Source of the DNA: Tsukamurella pseudospumae
GTDB taxonomy: Bacteria; Actinomycetota; Actinomycetes; Mycobacteriales; Mycobacteriaceae
Assembly (NCBI RefSeq): GCF_001575205.1
Contig: NZ_LSRE01000012.1
Location: 310,001 to 374,000, forward strand
DNA: 64,000 nt
Reading direction: 5' to 3'
Shown: piece after piece, positions 60,958-64,000 of the stretch
How positions within the stretch are numbered: position 1 is the stretch's first letter
Layout: every line of letters starts with the position of its first letter
Translations under genes and position numbers: made by a program
The notes under the pieces: model-generated
What the model saw: the letters and a program-made list of their open reading frames with translations, nothing else
Told to the model about the DNA's origin: nothing
Database searches by the model: none

Positions 60958-61064
60958 GCCCGCTCCCTCTCATTCGCACCGGCGCCGCTACGCACGACGC
61001 TCTGACCACCGCTATTGTGACATTCGTTCATTCCAATCAGACCGCCGCGCACCGGGGAGGGCAT

Positions 61065-61811
61065 GTGGATCTCATCCTGTTCACGTCCGACCGGGAACCG
61101 GACACGGTGCTGCCCTCCCTGTCTCTGCTGCCGCACACCGTCCGGGCGCTGCCCGCGGACGTCTCCTCGCTCCTCGAGGTCGGCTCCGCCGATGTGGCAC
61201 TCGTCGACGCCCGGACCGATCTGGTCACCGCACGCGGGCTCTGCCGCCTGCTCGGCACGACCGGAGGCGGCGCGGTCGCGGTGGTCGCGGTGCTCACCGA
61301 GGGCGGGCTCGTGGCGGCCAGTGCCGATTGGGGCCTCGACGACTTCCTGCTGCCCGGCATCGGCCCGGCCGAGATCGACGCCCGGCTCCGGCTGGTGGTG
61401 GCGCGGCGCGGCGCGGACGCCGAGGACGAGGTCGCCGACAAGATCACGCTGGGCGAGCTGCTCATCGACGAGGGCACCTACACCGCCCGGCTCCGCGGCA
61501 AGCCGCTCGACCTCACTTACAAGGAGTTCGAACTCCTGAAGTTCTTGGCGCAGAACGTCGGTCGCGTGTTCACGCGCGCCCAGCTGCTGCAGGAGGTGTG
61601 GGGCTACGACTTCTTCGGCGGCACCCGCACCGTCGACGTGCACGTCCGGCGCCTGCGCGCCAAACTCGGCGCCGAGCACGAGGGCATGATCGGCACCGTC
61701 CGTAACGTGGGCTACAAGGCGGTGCGGCCCGTCCGAGGTAAGACGGAGCGCCCCGCCCTCGACGATTCAGAGGACATGGAACCGACGGACGAGGATCTCG
61801 AGGGGGCCTGA
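61065..61811 (+). CDS. glnR: GlnR-type OmpR family nitrogen regulator
   Basis: 248 residues from GTG 61065, with GGGAGG upstream; similarity to mycobacterial GlnR (LTSE...[13 protein letters not shown]) begins here, so the open frame back to 61017 is not used. The receiver-like domain lacks the usual acidic pocket around the retained Asp (VALVDART), as in other phosphorylation-independent GlnR proteins. The winged helix [20 protein letters not shown] is typical of OmpR regulators. It controls nitrogen-assimilation genes. mshD overlaps its stop (TGATG). Confidence 0.93.
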   Translation: MDLILFTSDREPDTVLPSLSLLPHTVRALPADVSSLLEVGSADVALVDARTDLVTARGLCRLLGTTGGGAVAVVAVLTEGGLVAASADWGLDDFLLPGIGPAEIDARLRLVVARRGADAEDEVADKITLGELLIDEGTYTARLRGKPLDLTYKEFELLKFLAQNVGRVFTRAQLLQEVWGYDFFGGTRTVDVHVRRLRAKLGAEHEGMIGTVRNVGYKAVRPVRGKTERPALDDSEDMEPTDEDLEGA

Positions 61812-62767
61812 TGGTCGAGACGGTGCGCGGACCGGTCGCCGACGCGGCGGCAGTACTGGCGATCGCCGCGGAGGCGGAGCGATCCGACGGGATCGGCGCC
61901 CTGTCGGAGCAGTTCCGGCTCGGCGTCACCGACGCGGGCCCGCACCTGCTGGCCGCAGGGCCCGACGGGGCCGTGGCCGGCTACGCGGGCGTCGTCGTCC
62001 CGCCCGCCGGTGGGCCGGGCTCGGCGGAGGTGGTCGTGGCACCGTCGCAGCGCCGACGGGGCCTGGGCCGCGCCCTGGTGACCGGGACGCTCGAGCTGGT
62101 GGGCGACGGCGGCACCGTCTGGGCCCACGGCGACCTGCCGGCCGCCCGCGCGCTGGCCGCCGACCTCGGCCTGACGGCCGTGCGGACCCTGCTCAACCTC
62201 CGCAGGGGGCTGCACGGCGCCGGGAGCGGAGCGAGCGGGCCGAATGATGCCGGACCGGACACCGCACCGTCGAACCCGCCGGGCGTGACCGTGCGCACCT
62301 ACGCCGGCTCCGAGGACGACGCCGCGATCCTCGCGGTGAACAACGCGGCCTTCGCCTGGCACCCCGAGCAAGGTGGATGGACGCAGCAGCAGATCGACGA
62401 GCGGACCGGGGCGGCGTGGTTCGACCCTGCCGGGCTGTTCCTCGCCGTCGACGACCAGGACCGGCTGCTCGGTTTCCACTGGACCAAGGTCGCGGACCCG
62501 GCCGCCGGACTGGGCGAGGGAGAGGAGAGCGGGGGTTCACGGGGGCGGAGCCCCCGTGGGGAGGTGTACATCGTGGCGGTGGCCCCGGAGGGGCAGGGGC
62601 GCGGCCTCGGGCGGCTGCTGACGGCCGTGGGGCTGCAGTATCTGGCGGGCCGCGGGCTGTCCGAGGTCGAGCTGTACGTGGAGGGCGACAACACCGCGGC
62701 CCTGCGGACCTACGCCGCACTGGGCTTCGCGGAACACGAACGACACGCCGCGTACGCGCTACGGTAA
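61811..62767 (+). CDS. mshD: Mycothiol synthase
   Basis: 318 residues, two tandem GNAT domains. N-terminal domain acetyl-CoA loop VAPSQRRRGLGRAL; C-terminal domain EVYIVAVAPEGQGRGLGRLL. It acetylates Cys-GlcN-Ins with acetyl-CoA in the last step of mycothiol synthesis. Between GFHWTKVADPAAGLGEG and GEVYIV there is an extra Gly/Ser/Arg-rich stretch of about 14 residues that mycobacterial MshD lacks; it is encoded by a perfect 9-bp hairpin (62538-62558). Co-transcribed with glnR. Confidence 0.93.
   Translation: MVETVRGPVADAAAVLAIAAEAERSDGIGALSEQFRLGVTDAGPHLLAAGPDGAVAGYAGVVVPPAGGPGSAEVVVAPSQRRRGLGRALVTGTLELVGDGGTVWAHGDLPAARALAADLGLTAVRTLLNLRRGLHGAGSGASGPNDAGPDTAPSNPPGVTVRTYAGSEDDAAILAVNNAAFAWHPEQGGWTQQQIDERTGAAWFDPAGLFLAVDDQDRLLGFHWTKVADPAAGLGEGEESGGSRGRSPRGEVYIVAVAPEGQGRGLGRLLTAVGLQYLAGRGLSEVELYVEGDNTAALRTYAALGFAEHERHAAYALR
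62538..62558. repeat. Hairpin insert inside mshD
   Basis: CACGGGGGC-GGA-GCCCCCGTG, perfect 9-bp stem with a 3-nt loop, in frame within the C-terminal acetyltransferase domain of mshD. GGGGGCGGAGCCCCC is a type of short palindrome scattered in many actinobacterial genomes, usually between genes. Confidence 0.8.
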
Positions 62768-62795
62768 TCCACTCGACCAGGCGAGTTTGCCCGTC

Positions 62796-62829
62796 GTTCA
62801 CCCGGGACACCCGGATCGGACACCCGGCC
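62796..62829 (+). promoter_or_regulatory. PHO-box-like direct repeats before pstS
   Basis: GTTCACCCGGG (62796-62806) followed by two further copies of ACACCCGG, spaced at roughly 11-14 bp, resemble the direct-repeat boxes bound by PhoP/SenX3-RegX3-type regulators. A TAGGTT -10 (62834-62839) follows directly. Phosphate-starvation induction of pstS is expected. Confidence 0.6.
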
Positions 62830-62896
62830 TCTCTAGGTTGCTGGATGACACCCGCATCCCGGTGTGCTCAGTCTGACCCGACCCGGAGGAATCTCG

Positions 62897-64000
62897 GTGA
62901 ATTTCAAGCGTGGATCCGTTACGGCCCTTGCCGCCGTGGCCGCCCTGTCCCTGACCCTGAGCGCGTGCGGCAGCGAGGAGGCCAGCAGCGCCGGGGGTAG
63001 CTCCTCCGCCGGCGGCGCGGGTGTCCAGTGCGACGGCAAGCTGCAGCTCAAGGGCAGTGGCTCGACGGCGCAGGCCAACGCCATGACCGTCTTCAAGAAC
63101 GCCTTCGGCCAGGACTGCAGCAGCTCCAACGTGGACTACAGCGGCAACGGCTCGGGCCAGGGCATCACCGAGTTCACCTCGGGCCTGACCAACTTCGCCG
63201 GCTCGGACTCGCCCCTCAACGCAGACCAGGCGAAGAAGGCCGAGGACAAGTGCGGCTCGCCCGCGCTGAACCTGCCGCTGGTCTTCGGGCCGATCGCGGT
63301 CGCCTACAAGCTGGACGGTGTCACGCTGAACCTGTCGGCCCCGACGCTGGCGAAGATCTTCACCGGCAAGATCACCAAGTGGAACGCCCCTGAGATCGCG
63401 GCCGAGAACAAGGGCGCCGCCCTGCCGGACAAGGACATCACCGTCGTCTTCCGGTCCGACGAGTCGGGCACCACCGAGAACTTCCAGAAGTACCTCGCCG
63501 CGGCGGCCCCCGAGGACTGGGCAGCGGACAAGTCGGGCAAGGCCTTCAAGGGCGGCGTGGGCCAGGGCGCCAGCGGCAACTCGCAGGTCGCTGCCACAGT
63601 CAACAAGGCCGACGGCACCGTCACCTACACCGAGTGGAGCTTCGCCAAGGCGCAGAAGCTGCAGATCGCCAACATCATCACCTCGGCCGGCCCCGAGGCC
63701 GTCACGCTCAGTGCCGAGTCGGTGGGTAAGACCATCGCGGCCGCGAAGTTCAAGACCCCGGGCAGCAAGGACCTCGTCCTCGATACCGCCGGCTTCTACA
63801 AGCCGACCACCGCGGGCGCCTACCCGATCGTCCTGGCGACCTACGAGATCGTGTGCTCGAAGAACTCGGATCCCGAGCTGGCCAAGGGCCTCAAGACCTT
63901 CCTCAAGGTCGCGGCGAGCAAGTCCACGCAGGATCAGCTCGCCGACAAGGGATACGCGCCGATCCCCGACTCGTTCCGCACCACACTGAACGAGTCGATC
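62897..64000 (+). CDS. pstS: Phosphate ABC transporter substrate-binding lipoprotein PstS (3' end outside window)
   Basis: 368 residues are visible from GTG 62897 (CGGAGGA at 62884-62890); the frame is open at the window end. The signal peptide ends LTLSAC with a lipobox Cys24. GSGSTAQANAM and FRSDESGTTENFQKYL are the phosphate-binding loops, and GNGSGQGITEF and DSPLNADQ are further PstS signatures. It delivers phosphate to PstCAB. A Ser/Gly-rich linker follows the lipid anchor. PHO-box-like repeats precede it. Confidence 0.95.
   Translation, partial: MNFKRGSVTALAAVAALSLTLSACGSEEASSAGGSSSAGGAGVQCDGKLQLKGSGSTAQANAMTVFKNAFGQDCSSSNVDYSGNGSGQGITEFTSGLTNFAGSDSPLNADQAKKAEDKCGSPALNLPLVFGPIAVAYKLDGVTLNLSAPTLAKIFTGKITKWNAPEIAAENKGAALPDKDITVVFRSDESGTTENFQKYLAAAAPEDWAADKSGKAFKGGVGQGASGNSQVAATVNKADGTVTYTEWSFAKAQKLQIANIITSAGPEAVTLSAESVGKTIAAAKFKTPGSKDLVLDTAGFYKPTTAGAYPIVLATYEIVCSKNSDPELAKGLKTFLKVAASKSTQDQLADKGYAPIPDSFRTTLNESI

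Noticed and set aside
1-64000. CRISPR array, tRNA genes, prophage or transposase genes
   Set aside because: No regularly spaced repeat-spacer pattern, tRNA-like fold or transposase/integrase motif was seen; the only tandem repeats (18761-18838) have no spacers.

Overview
The window is very GC-rich and densely coded, with GTG/TTG starts, many ATGA/TGATG gene overlaps and several apparently leaderless genes. It encodes mycothiol synthase (mshD), an LmeA-like protein, DUF3073, GlnR and a cysA2/DUF1416 pair. The order purF, purM, DUF3073, ygfZ, aminodeoxychorismate lyase, nitrobindin, DUF1416, cysA2, lmeA, glnR, mshD, pstS follows the Mycobacterium tuberculosis Rv0807-Rv0820 neighbourhood, so this is a chromosome segment of a Mycobacteriales actinomycete. 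Tsukamurella or Gordonia is my best guess; the genus is not proven. I see no tRNA, rRNA, CRISPR array, transposase or phage genes.

Left part (1-12785): the end of an SDR gene, a second SDR and a GNAT acetyltransferase; a CitA/DcuS-type two-component system divergent from a C4-dicarboxylate carrier (dctA); then a sulfation-like block. That block has a sulfotransferase, an SDR and a DUF1214 protein on the minus strand, and a divergent IclR regulator followed by cysD and a cysN-cysC fusion that would make PAPS, the sulfotransferase donor.

Middle (12808-36051): purL and an amino acid permease; a TetR-controlled carotenoid oxygenase; a PAS-GGDEF protein; a DUF574 methyltransferase; a TIGR01777 epimerase; a glutamate-cysteine ligase-like enzyme; two paralogous secreted proteins; a LacI-controlled NCS1 permease/amidohydrolase operon; then purF, purM, DUF3073, MOSC, ygfZ and an aminodeoxychorismate lyase.

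Right part (36052-64000): relative to the mycobacterial order, two accessory blocks seem to be inserted. The first (36.1-49.1 kb) holds an amino acid permease, cydABDC, an SDR, a TetR/flavoprotein/DUF899 group, a short structured transcript, a large lipoprotein and a higBA toxin-antitoxin pair between 127-bp direct repeats. The second (49.8-58.6 kb) holds a LacI-regulated frcBCA-like sugar ABC transporter with two kinases, a MetX-like hydrolase and a four-gene alkylation-repair operon with its own sigma factor. The backbone then resumes with DUF1416, cysA2 (behind a cysteine-rich leaderless leader peptide), lmeA, glnR, mshD and the start of pstS, which runs off the window.

The most unusual signals are a dispersed 59-bp palindrome family with a fixed 19-nt loop; the repeat-flanked higBA cassette; a ~130-nt transcript with a nearly perfect anti-16S Shine-Dalgarno; the linked PAPS/sulfotransferase module; a cysteine-rich leader peptide before cysA2; a hairpin inserted in frame in mshD; and a strongly over-represented 9-mer, CGACGGTGC. 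No stretch longer than 300 bases lacks a gene.
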